Shown here piece after piece: positions 15,601 to 26,175 of a DNA stretch of 64,000 nucleotides (positions are counted from its first letter, which is position 1; each line of letters begins with the position of its first letter). The translations under genes and the position numbers were made by a program. This stretch comes from Athene noctua (Eukaryota > Chordata > Aves > Strigiformes > Strigidae). The DNA lies in contig NC_134040.1 in assembly GCF_965140245.1 (NCBI RefSeq), positions 19,119,056-19,183,055 on the forward strand, given 5' to 3'. The notes under the pieces were generated by a model. It ran no database searches and was not told the DNA's origin. It saw only the letters and a program-made list of their open reading frames with translations.

Positions 15601-17554
15601 TAGTTAGGGAGGGCTCACTGCTTATTTTGGTTTCAGGGTCAACACTGGACATTCAAATATGGTCCTCCCTGCATATCAACAGAAAACCTGTCCTTGAATT
15701 CAGCAGAAGAACAACAAAACATTAATTCTGAATATCCTATAAAATATTCCTTAATAATTTTGGGCAGAATTCTTGTTTAATAGTAATGGCAGTACCCAAA
15801 CATGGAAGAATTAAATAGCACAGATCAGCCTTACGGGAAATGGAAACTCTCTGAGATCACTAGAGCTATGCACACTGTGGATGTTACAAATACATCCACT
15901 ATAATTTATAATGCTTAATCTTTTTACATTTAGAGATTAGTTTTATGTTGCTAGGTAATTTTAGTGAAATTATGAAATTATCATGTGAGGAAATACCATT
16001 AAGAACTATGACAAAAAGTTATACTTTAATTGATATATCATCCTGATACTATTTATATTAAAACCAGTATAATTTCTACCAGGGGGAATTTTTTTAAAAG
16101 GTGATTTAATATAGTTGAAATTACATGAAACATTTTCCCACAGACTTAATAACCATATCATACTGTGAGAAGTCAAGAAAGGGATGTAACTGTACATCTG
16201 CTAAAAAAAAAAATATAGCATTTTAATATTTTTTTCCTGTTACCATGTGCTATAAAGTTGAAACTAACACATAATCTAGTAAGAGGATTTTTTAGATGTT
16301 AAAAATGCTAGACATCCAGAGCATAAAAATCCCCCAAAAGTGAGCACTGTTATGAGAAAAAAATTACTCATTTGTTTCGAATTTGAAAAGTAATTTTACA
16401 ATTCCATAACCGATGCATTATATAGTAACACAGCAAATATTATACATTCTCACCACAAACAGTTCTAAGGATGATTTATTTCAATAGTTCAGGAACTATA
16501 AAAGTGCTGTGTTAAATATTTCACATTTTATCAGCTGAACAATTTTATGAGGTGATGATGTGAATCTACATCCATCAAAGATCCTATTTCATGATGAAAA
16601 GTTAATGTTTCAGAAAACTGGAGTGCTCTCCTTGGCTGTATGATTCTGACTGAAAGCAGCTGCACAGTAAAAAGGACTGGTTTGTGTTCACATGTAAAAA
16701 CATACTGACGAAAGCAGTATTTTCTGAGCCGGGGCTTCAGTGAGTGAATAGCTTTTGTATACTACAACAGTCTACACAAGACATTTTGTTAAAGTGTTGA
16801 AAACTTGACAGCAAAAGACCTCATTGATAACTGAACTGAAATAGCTTATTTCTATAAAATGTGAAAGATATCACTTTGTATAGAAATAAAAATCCTACTG
16901 AAATTAGTGCAAAGCCCTCTTTGAGAGTAGATGAAATGATATGACCCATATAAGTAGAGAGCAGAGAGGAATCTGAGAAAAAAAAAAAAGGAATTTTAAA
17001 ACATATATTCATTATATATACTTAAAATACCCACATTTATGTTGGCATCTATGCTTTTTCTTTGAAAGGTGTCAAGCAGACTACATCCTAAAGCTTATTC
17101 TCTAGAAAGTGTTTTGCATTTATCTATGAAACAGGTTTTTAACACAGAAATACTGATACAGAATAAAACCCAAATTGCATCATAAATCAGAAGAGCAAAG
17201 CATGTTATAAACATGAACTGAACTAAGATCCACTTAATCTATCAAGTTTTGTAACAGTGACTAGCTTTCAAAGGTAACTGACAGGCATTATATGTTCAGT
17301 TTTCAGTCTTTTTAATAAACATCCACACACAGACACTTAGCAATTCATTGTAAAATACAAATACTACGCTAGCATCTACTTCTGTTTTACAACAACAAAG
17401 TAAAATCAGCAGAAGCAAACCAGGATTTTTAGTCTGAATGTTATTTTCATTTTTCAAGCCTTTTTATTTCACAGCTTTTATACCTGATGCTCCCTAAGTC
17501 TATTTTAGCCGACCAGACACCACACCTACAAACAGCACAAACTGCAAGTGACCA

Positions 17555-17563
17555 CTTTACCTT
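17555..17563 (-). promoter_or_regulatory. KCNIP4: 5' splice donor of the KCNIP4 alternative exon
   Basis: On the minus strand the exon ends AAG and the intron begins GTAAAG, so GT occupies 17560-17559. The match to the donor consensus is good. The phase it leaves (37 codons plus one base) fits the known junction of this isoform with the shared EF-hand exons. Confidence 0.85.
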
Positions 17564-17672
17564 CTGAAAAATCAATCAGTCCCAGCAAATGAAGCAGCTT
17601 CAGAGATGCAAATATAATCACAACAATACCCACTGTTTGCAGTCCCTCCGACTCCCACTCGAGAGTCAACAT
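17561..17672 (-). CDS. KCNIP4: KCNIP4 alternative first coding exon (KChIP4a N-terminus, KIS segment)
   Basis: This exon encodes the N-terminus of one form of Kv channel-interacting protein 4, a cytosolic EF-hand subunit of A-type Kv4 channels. From ATG at 17672-17670 the minus strand encodes 37 residues, beginning MLTLEWESEGLQTVG and ending LKLLHLLGLIDFSE. One extra base (G) precedes the GT donor (GAAG|GTAAAG), giving a phase-1 exon that can complete an Asp codon in the next exon. Residues about 13-34 form a hydrophobic helix (VGIVVIIFASLKLLHLLGLI). I recognise this as the KChIP4a-type first exon. In mammals this segment, called KIS, suppresses fast inactivation of Kv4 and favours retention in the endoplasmic reticulum. 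The start has A at -3. The frame stays open upstream to 17744 but has no further ATG. The EF-hand exons lie outside the window, so this is a partial gene. Confidence 0.9.
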
Positions 17673-17692
17673 TCTTCCAACAGGCAAATCAT
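17666..17692 (-). other. Upstream ORF overlapping the KCNIP4 start codon
   Basis: A minus-strand ATG at 17692-17690 opens an 8-codon frame (MICLLEEC) ending in TGA at 17668-17666. The frame overlaps the KCNIP4 ATG (17672-17670) in another register. It has G at -3 and A at +4, a moderate initiation context. If the transcript starts upstream of 17692, scanning ribosomes would meet this frame first, which could lower KChIP4a output. That role is inferred; only the frame is seen. Confidence 0.5.
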
Positions 17693-18150
17693 TCCAGTCT
17701 TCACACCAGTTCGCAATCAGAGGGAAATTAGAGGATTTTACCAAGAGTTTGCTTTGAAGAAAGTTGCAGTGGTGTAAAGCAGCGCTGTACTGAGCTGTGG
17801 CGATTCACCAGCCCCTCCAGCTGAGATAAAATATTAGATAAAGCCTCACATCTCATGCTTCTCTAAGCATTTGATTTCATCAGTAGCGAGTCCTCTTAGA
17901 AGGCTGAGGTGGACCACGAATCCCTGGATATGTCATTGTATTTGGTGAGCAGCATTACTTCAGAGCTGATGGAGAAACATCTGTGTCAGAGCTGAAGACT
18001 TGGCTGTGTCAGTGCCAAGAAGAAATGCTCCCTGGAAACTTGCACCAGGGAGCGTGCTGCTATCTGCACTCTGCACTCCAGTGCTTCCAGACCCAGGCTT
18101 TGTGATTCTCCCCCAGCTTCACAGCCCTTCCCCAGCTCCTCTTAGCACGG
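17673..18150 (-). promoter_or_regulatory. KCNIP4: Candidate 5' UTR and promoter region of the KChIP4a first exon
   Basis: Because the exon is a first exon, its start site must lie at higher coordinates on the minus strand. This flank is less AT-rich than its surroundings and has several CpGs (for example in GCGATTC, GCGAGTC and CACGAATC), but not enough for a CpG island. No canonical TATA box was recognised. The boundary is a guess based on where composition returns to the AT-rich background. Confidence 0.4.
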
Positions 18151-18523
18151 TTTTTGTTAAGTTGGGCAAATGACAGTTTGCTAAAGACAGACATCTGTTT
18201 TCACATGTGCTACATGCTGCACATCAGAAAACTACTGCCCTCCGCATTAGAAAGAATAATCAGAGAAACACTGTCCCTTCCGCTTAAGCATCACCAGAAT
18301 CTAATTAGAATCTTCAGTGGAAATGAGAATGAAAATTAAAGAAATACACATCAGCAAGATCAGTGCCTCCAGCTAGCAAAATATAGTGCTGTCAAGGAGA
18401 CATGCACTGCCCAAACCCCCGTTCCATATGTAGGAAGAATGTATTATTTATTGGCTAAGAAATAAAAACAGTGCTTTTCTATCTAAGGATGTGAACCTGT
18501 TAAGTGCTGAATCCCAAACTCTG

Positions 18524-18524
<1 letters not shown>

Positions 18525-18560
<36 letters not shown>
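18525..18560. repeat. (GATA)9 microsatellite
   Basis: Nine uninterrupted GATA units, followed by AATG. Tetranucleotide arrays of this size are usually length-polymorphic. Confidence 0.95.
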
Positions 18561-18561
<1 letters not shown>

Positions 18562-19722
18562 ATGAATTACATGAATTAGGCACTTTCCATAGCTCCTGGG
18601 AAGATATTGCCCAGGCTATGAATTAGGGAAAAAAGAAAAGAGGCTTATGATCCCAGATGATTTATTGGATAGTCTGTACAAAACTAATTGTCCTGTGTTT
18701 ATTAATACAATTACCAAGAGGATGCCCAGTGTGAAGAATAGGCTCCGAAGAATATTTATGCAACACATGCATAAATACTATAAGGTTAGGCCTACTACAC
18801 GCTTGTTCTTCTGCCCATCTTAATAATTTTATTAAATCCGGTCCACTGGTATACAAGGCACTAAAATAAAGTGAAGGGAAGTTTCAGAAAAATTTTAAAC
18901 ACACTTACTACTAAAGAAACACATAATCTAACACCAATATCAATCTTACAAACGATGCTCAATATTGACCACTCATCTTCAGCTGATTAACTCTTTGATA
19001 GAAACAATTTTTATTAACTTTCAAAAAGCTTTAAAACTTTTATTTTTGTTCAGAAAGTCATTATATTTTGAAATTAGCATAATAAAAAATTGTAACTGTA
19101 ACGATCTACTGTTCATGGACTACCAGGTAGAGAAAGAATAATGTAAACTCCAATTTACTATCTGCTTTTTTTTGTTTGTCTTGGAAAGCTGTCTGTATTG
19201 AATTACAATAACTAACCAAGTCACAGATTTTTGCATAGAGGGAGAACTCTAGAATCTGGGGGTTTTTGTTGTTCGAAAAATCACATGCACTTAAGTTAAT
19301 TTTATGTTATATCTAGGCAATATATAAGCAACAATATTCTTTGATTTTGCTCTTCTGGGTATTTAACACTAGAATGTCATGAGTTCGGTATTTTTTATGT
19401 CTGGTTTCAATCTGAATGTCAGTTCCTTTCCCTATTAATCTGTAGAGCTAAAAAGGTGCCTAAGAGGAAAGCACAATAAAAGTAAATCAAACCAAATACA
19501 CTATCTCACATTTGCACCTTCCAAATACATCATTACCTTTGCTTCATACTGTAAAATAACTATTCAGTATATTGCCATCTTAAGTTCTATTCCTCTTAAA
19601 AGAAAATTAACATTTTCTATCTTTTTTTCAATTTCTAGTTACTCTGTATCATCATCTTCTTTTAAGGTTCTGACATGTTCATCAACACATTCTCATCTCT
19701 GACGTCTACATTCTCCTTGATG

Positions 19723-19739
19723 TTTTTTTTTTTTTTTTT
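19723..19739. repeat. T17 homopolymer
   Basis: Seventeen consecutive T on the + strand within a wider T/C-rich area (about 19620-19765). No retrotransposon body could be recognised next to it. Confidence 0.9.
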
Positions 19740-21322
19740 CTCAACTTTTTATTCTTTTTCTCAAATGACAAAGCATGGCCAAATGTTCACAATATTTCAA
19801 GGCTTAATGTGATCCCAAGATTGGAACTTTGACCCATCTCCTTTCACAGGCATTACAGAAACAATAAACCTAATATAATGCAAACAATCAGACTATAACT
19901 GTGAAAGCAGCCTTATTTGTTGTTAATAAAGAGTACCAGGGAAGCTATTAAAATGGAGAAATCTGTCAGTCTACATCCTCCTTTTGTGCAGTAGATCCAG
20001 GCTACCTTCTGCTGAGTTGTTCACTCTTGGGAGGAGAGGCTCTTCCACTCCACCACTGAATGTGCCAACCCACATGCAGAAAGCCACCCAGAGAGAAGTG
20101 GTCCCAACCATAACCAGTGTTATGTTTTCTGCTTTCACACAAGCAGAGAGACCTGGATCCCTTCTGAAAAATGAAAGGGTCAGAGATTATGAATTTGATT
20201 AGTTTTAGGGGCCAGTTCTACCTCCATAGCAGGAGAATTACAGAACTTTTAAAGAGAAAAAATTAACCTGAGAATATCCAGCCTAATTAATGTCATTGAT
20301 CACTGACTTCAAAGACTACCTCCTTAAAAAAAGACTTTTACTGTTGTTTCTCATCATAGTCTCTAAGTTAGAGGGTATGACACAGAGACTTTGTGAATCT
20401 CCAAGTCTTAGCTCTGAAAAGTAAATCAAAAGGTTAAGAAACTATGTGGAAAGGAAAAGGAAGTGATGTATGAAATGTTTCCTTTAATACACCATGCAAC
20501 AGATTCAAACAACAGTGTCACTTACAGAGGTGAATACTTCTGGAAGTGGTTCAATCAAAAAAATTCCATGCCTCAAAGCATTTGAAAATGAAATCAATCT
20601 TGAATAAGGAGATAACAAAATTCAGTTACATATAGGGTATTTCTTTGTATTCTGATCCCTTCCTAAATTCACAGTCAAGTGTAATTTCTCTCTTTGTATT
20701 TTTTTCAGTTATTTCAGAATAAGTATTTCTGTGACACATCCTTATGGGGTGCCTGTATTGACACTACAAGCAAATTTTAAAAGCTGTTCAAAGGAAAGGA
20801 ATTTTTCATCAATGCCACCCTCAGGATACAAAAGAAAACATCATCCTTTACATGAAGCACTGAAACCAGAGGCCGATGGCTTGTAATATCCAAGCATTGC
20901 TCTGGCTTGCTGTCTTTCCCTAATTCCTGCTTTCATTTTTGACATCGCAATGCATTCTGGGGGTGATTTAGTAATATATTTAAGTTTGCACAAACTTTCT
21001 TGTGATTCTTCAGTAGGTTGCATGGGGAAAAAAAAGTGTTAGTGTTGTTAGGAAGCTATCCCATATAAACAGTGCATCTTCCACTGGCTGTAAATTCCTC
21101 TCCACAAAGATCTGAAGCAGAACCTTCATTGTTTGCTGGAAATTTGGGTGTTATCACCCTATGGGTTTACTGAATCATTAATTATGGGAAAGCATAACCA
21201 TGTCAGTACTAAACTCCACTACAGACCACTCCTTTAGCAATAAACACGGATGCAAAAATGCAGCTTTACACTGATTTGTCCCTCCACAAAGTAAGGGGAG
21301 TATATGCTACTGCGTAAGGCTG

Positions 21323-21405
21323 TGGCAGGTGCAGGTGCATGGCATGGCATGGTGCTCCTCAGAGGATGGAGGCGAGCCTCCATGGCGGTGGACCTGCCCC
21401 TGCCA
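21323..21405. other. GC-rich foldback (long imperfect hairpin)
   Basis: The left arm at 21323-21338 (TGGCAGGTGCAGGTGC) pairs with the right arm at 21390-21405 at 14 of 16 positions. The enclosed sequence holds a second perfect 8-bp stem, ATGGAGGC/GCCTCCAT, at 21366-21373 and 21376-21383 with a GA loop, plus three tandem GCATG-type units at 21337-21352. It stands out as a GC-rich block in AT-rich sequence. It could form a branched RNA structure on either strand; whether it is transcribed and processed is unknown. Confidence 0.55.
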
Positions 21406-24400
21406 GCTCCTTGTCCCTAGTAATTAGCTGTGCAAGCATAAAAAGAAGTACAAGTTTTTCTCTCCTAAGTAAACAGACAAGAAAAACCTGAGTTGAAGTG
21501 CCGTAGGAGATAGCTCTTATCTATAGAAGCACAGACCCTAAGTGAATTCTGAGCTGGACTGAGTAGATCTGCAAAAATAGGCAGAGTCTACAAGAACAAT
21601 CCCATTCTAGAGTCCTTTCATTTTTCCACAAACAATCCCAAGTAATTACTGGCTACTCTAATCATTGTAACTATAATTATTTATGTATAGAAAGCATAAT
21701 AATGCATATATTTAATATGTAAAAAAGACACCCCAAAGATGACAGTGTATTATGTACTAAGTAAATTTTAGCTCTGACTGCTGGACACTTGTGGAATACC
21801 TACAATTTTCCCTTACTTCTTGGAAGAAGACAAAAATACTCAGAAATATTATTTATAAAGCTTAGATGTGGGAAATTGAGTTTTAATAATTTCAAAGTTG
21901 ACTAAAACCAGAAAGGATCTGCCATTTCAAAACAATATTCCACCTAATTTAACAGATCACAAATAGCAAATGCTTGAGAGTAACATGTAGGATGCTATGA
22001 ATTGAACAATTAGGGAACAAACTGTTTTGAAATCCTAAAAATAGCTAAATAATAATTCTATGATTAGTGTATTAGGGTATAAATTTCCCTATAATTTTAT
22101 ATGATTACACGGTTCTTTCAAAATTATCTGGTATTATCATACTTCTTTTATATACATTGGTAAACTAGTTTAATTTCAGTAAACTCTTAGTTTTGAACTA
22201 TAACCCGTCACTGTAATTAGCACAGTAAAATGAAGTGTTTATTTATCTTTTAATTGCTTTAGTTTTCATAAAGAATTTTTATTTTACTTATTCTTTTATT
22301 TTTATTTTAATGCTTACAAGAAGTTTCTGCAATTTATAAACTCTTCCTCTTTTCGATTTCTTCTGACTTTCGTACATGGAAGTAGACAAATACGAATGCC
22401 TACCTGATCCCAAATACATTGAAGTGGTTTATGTCTTCCCACTATATTTTGTTCTTAACTTCTGCTTGTAAACAGTATAGGTTATTTCAGGCTTTCCTCA
22501 AAGAGGAATCTCTTCTACTTATAATTTTAATTTGTCTTCTGCACAGACATTCTGGATTTGCTGTTGTCTAATGTAGAATGGGGCTGATCAAAATTGAACA
22601 GTTTTCAAGGCAAGGATGTATTATTATTCATTAATTGACTTGAATTGTACTGCTTTCCTAAGTAAAGAAATCTGCCCAGTGTTGTAACTAATTTACAGGG
22701 GGGAAGAAAAGTCTTAACTGGCTAGCAGTAATAGTTCATTAGACTCTATTTGATATTTTCCCCCAACGTAGCTAAAAAGGGAAACTGCTGATGAGTTAGA
22801 AATAGTAAGAAAATTTGGAAGTATTAATTAGCTGCCCTTCTTTCTGTACTCTCTTTTTCCAGAGGGAAATGTTAGTCAGCCAGAAGAGAAAGAAATTGTC
22901 AAATAAACACAGAAAAGGCACCTACATACAGGTCAGATGAACTGTTAATCTTCAGCTTCTTGTTCATGTCAGATCTGAGCTTGTTAGGAAAGTTATATTG
23001 CGGATAATGAACTTAATCGTCCTATTGGCCAGTAAGAAATCTGTTCACAGGCAATAATCTACAGTTTTCTACACAAAAAAGTTTCTATCTTAGAACTGCA
23101 GAAAAAAAAAAAAGTATGTCCACTAGAAAGCATTTCAAGAACCAGAAGCAATTAATTTACACATACCCTTTCAAAAATTATTCTCAGGATAAAAGAATTA
23201 ATATTTTTTTAATGCAACACATCCTGCATAGGCTGCTAACACTAATCACAGAACATCATGTAATTTTCATAAAATGTTTAGCAAAATGAGATTCATATAT
23301 GGAATCACTTTGTTCGTCTCGTCAGCGCTGCAGCTACTGAAAAGCACAATATTGCAGTAGGAGATTACTTATCCAACCAAAACTGCAGGGAAACTTTTGC
23401 CAGTTAGAAGAGCTAGGTAGAGTGCAATTACCCAAAATTAAATTTATCAGGTTTCATATATCATCTTTAATAATTACACTAAATGCCCTAGATCTTTAAT
23501 GACTGTAAGTGAATATAGGCTGAGAAGGAACAAATTCAACACCTGTACAGACAATTCATTGGTTTGTAATCAAGGGAGAAAATATGATATGCAAAGTTCT
23601 GAAAGTTTGGTCTCAGAAGTAAACAACACTAAAATAATATTGCAGCTATAGCTCTTTTCCTCATATTAGTAGTCTGGCTCTAGGCTATGGTATGGGATTT
23701 TTATTACTTTTTTTCCTCTTCATATTCACCTTCAGACTCTCACTTATTCCTAAGAAGCTTTTGTTATTGCTTTGATCTAAATCAAAGGACTGCTGCCATT
23801 ACTGATCTGAAAACAGGAGTTGAAAAGAATCCCACAAGACAACCATTACCAACTCCCCCCATAACATAACAGCTAAAGGTAGTTTCATTTTTCTATAAAA
23901 TTAACTGATATAGCATGTTATACAATTATGCTTAAAATAGCTGGTATGCAAGTAGATTGTAAGTTAAGCAGCATGGCCATGGGAGTAATATTAGCCTTTT
24001 AATTTATTAAGATTAAGCAAAGCATTACAGAGAGGCTATCTCTTTCCTAAACAAGGTTAAATTACATTTAGTAATAGTAAGTAATCAAATTCTGCTTTGT
24101 TTTACTGCAAAGCCCACTGGCTTGTTTGACAAACTGAATTATCTCTAAATTATGTGACTATATCTTCAGCCTAGAGACATGCTTTTCTTTTTATATTAAA
24201 TCATACTTGATCTTGCAGCAGCAGGAATTGCCACTGCCGAATTTATAAGCATAAATGTATATCTACACAGGAGAACTGCAGTATAATGGAACTACTAGGA
24301 GCCAGTCAAACCCAAGATTTTATTATTTGTAATACAGCTTTTTTATCAGAAAGCTCAGACTGGGTTAAGCTAACCAGCAGAGAATCATCAGTAAAAGTAA

Positions 24401-25774
24401 GCTTTCCCCAAAAAGAACTTACTGTAGATTGGCTCTAAAATTAAATGATTGTTTCTCTGGATGCTGAACTACTTGAACAGGAGTGCAAAATATACTTTTA
24501 AAAAAAGTTCAAGCGCAAGGTGTGCCTCACCTGTACATATTTAATTCTCATCCCTTCTTTTGAAGTATTATGAGAGTAAATCTTTGATCTACCTTCCTCT
24601 GACTAACATAACATATAAGGCATGCTTGTCCTGCTTTTAACAACACATAATTTTTTTCTGGCATGACCCTCCTCTTCTTCAGTCTTTTCACATTTGGAAA
24701 GAACACAGTGTCTGACCTGCTGATTTTCTTTTTCCACTACTGTTTTTGTAAGTATACATTGAAGCAAGAGGGCACCATTATCAACCATTTTATATATGCA
24801 AACAAGAAACTACTGGGAGGCCTACAGATCCAGCTGGTAGAAATGATGGGACAGAGCAGCAGTATTCACAGCTCCATACGCAGCCATTTTCTGTTAGCCA
24901 AATTATGAATATATCCACTTATGCTTACCTATACATCTAGGAAGTTATGTTTTTATGGATTATGCAGTTAGATGACCCCAGATGAATTCCTAAAGTAAGG
25001 GACAAATGCTTTCTGCTGTGATGAATGAGAAAAGAAATGAACCATGTATGCTAGTAATAAAAACTAACACTCTAATAATGAATAGGAATATTCACCATCC
25101 CAACCTTCAAGCCAACCATCTATCAATTTAAAATCCTCAGCCTATCTTATGCAACACCTCTATTTCAAAATTGGTGTGTCTGGCTCCCTGTGGTTCAACA
25201 AATGGTTAGCAACTAAACAAAAAAATGTGTTATGAAACATGATCATAAGAATATTGTTACTATGCAGCTCTTTTCTTGTGATGCACCTGTCTTTCTCTGA
25301 TATAAAATAAACCACGTACAATAAATGTTCCATTTCTCTCCTTGGCTTTTAGAAAGGTGAAGCACTATATTTTTCCATAGCAACAGGAAAGTAGTATAAA
25401 TGAAGTCTGAAGTGGCTGACGTATTTCTACATTTGATGTACTTGTTAAAAGATGAGTGTATCTGTCCTACAAAGATGAGCTACAATAAATTAACCCCTAT
25501 TACATGGCTGTAGCACATTCAAGAAACATTAAAAAACCCCCATAATCATGATTGTATCCCTTAGGTGTATAGAAGATGACTCAGACTATGTGTAACATAT
25601 CCACAGATTTGACTACAGATCTACAACATGCGGTTACCATTCAGAATTATGCAATCTTCTGAATTAGTCCATAGCATCTGTTTATATATTATTGTTTCAT
25701 TTATTAACAGCTTCTGAAACATGTCATTATTTATTTTTTTATTTATTACTGACAAAAAAAAGATGCCTCATCAG

Positions 25775-26175
25775 ATGAGGCCACACCTGGATCACTGTGC
25801 CCAGTTGCCAATCCAAGGGAGACAGACATACCACAGAGTCCAGCCAAGGGCCACAATGATGTCTAAGGGACTGGAGCATCCTTCCTATGAGGAGGATGAG
25901 AGGTGGGACTGTTCAGGCTGGAGAAGGCCCAAGGGGGATCGCATCAATGTATAACAATAACTGAAGGGAGAGCGCTTAGAGAACAGAGCCAGGGTCTTCT
26001 CAGTGCTGCCCACAGGCAGGACCAGAGGCAATGGGCACAAACTGAAACACAGGAGATTCCTCTAAATATCAGGAAACACATTTTTACTGTGAAGGTTACC
26101 AAACACTGGCACAGGTTGCCTGGAGAGGCTGTAAAGTCTGCCTCCCTGGATATATTCAAAATCCATAATAGACAC
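25775..26175 (+). mobile_element. CR1 LINE fragment, sense, lacking its 3' tail
   Basis: The + strand reads through CR1-typical segments in order: a part with GATCACTGTGCCCAGTT, then AGGCTGGAGAAGGCCCAAGG, then AGGCAATGGGCACAAACTGA, then GGCACAGGTTGCCTGGAGAG. This corresponds to the 3' end of CR1 ORF2 and the beginning of the 3' UTR of avian CR1s. The element decays near ATATTCAAAATCCATAAT, before the octamer tail, so the extreme 3' end is missing or too diverged to see. The 145-codon frame at 25903-26340 crosses it and is not intact CR1 protein. Boundaries are approximate. Confidence 0.85.

Larger units (their letters stand above)
1..17560 (-). other. Putative KCNIP4 intron, downstream of the alternative exon
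   Basis: I see no convincing coding exon here. The sequence is AT-rich, and open frames stay below about 90 codons on both strands without splice-site context or recognisable domains. Its place as an intron is inferred from the splice donor at 17560 on the minus strand, which opens an intron running toward lower coordinates. The shared second exon of KCNIP4 was looked for and not found, so it probably lies beyond position 1. Contents are short local duplications (listed separately), a CT-rich patch near 6366-6390 and a GC-richer patch at about 990-1390. No CR1 or LTR element could be recognised. Confidence 0.6.
18151..25774 (-). other. Non-coding stretch, probable KCNIP4 intron for longer isoforms
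   Basis: No credible exon was seen. It holds the (GATA)9 microsatellite, a T17 tract at 19723-19739, a slightly GC-richer patch at about 19970-20200 and the GC-rich foldback at 21323-21405. The rest is AT-rich sequence without recognisable repeats. Calling it intronic assumes that other first exons of KCNIP4 lie beyond position 64000, as in other vertebrates with this gene. Confidence 0.5.
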
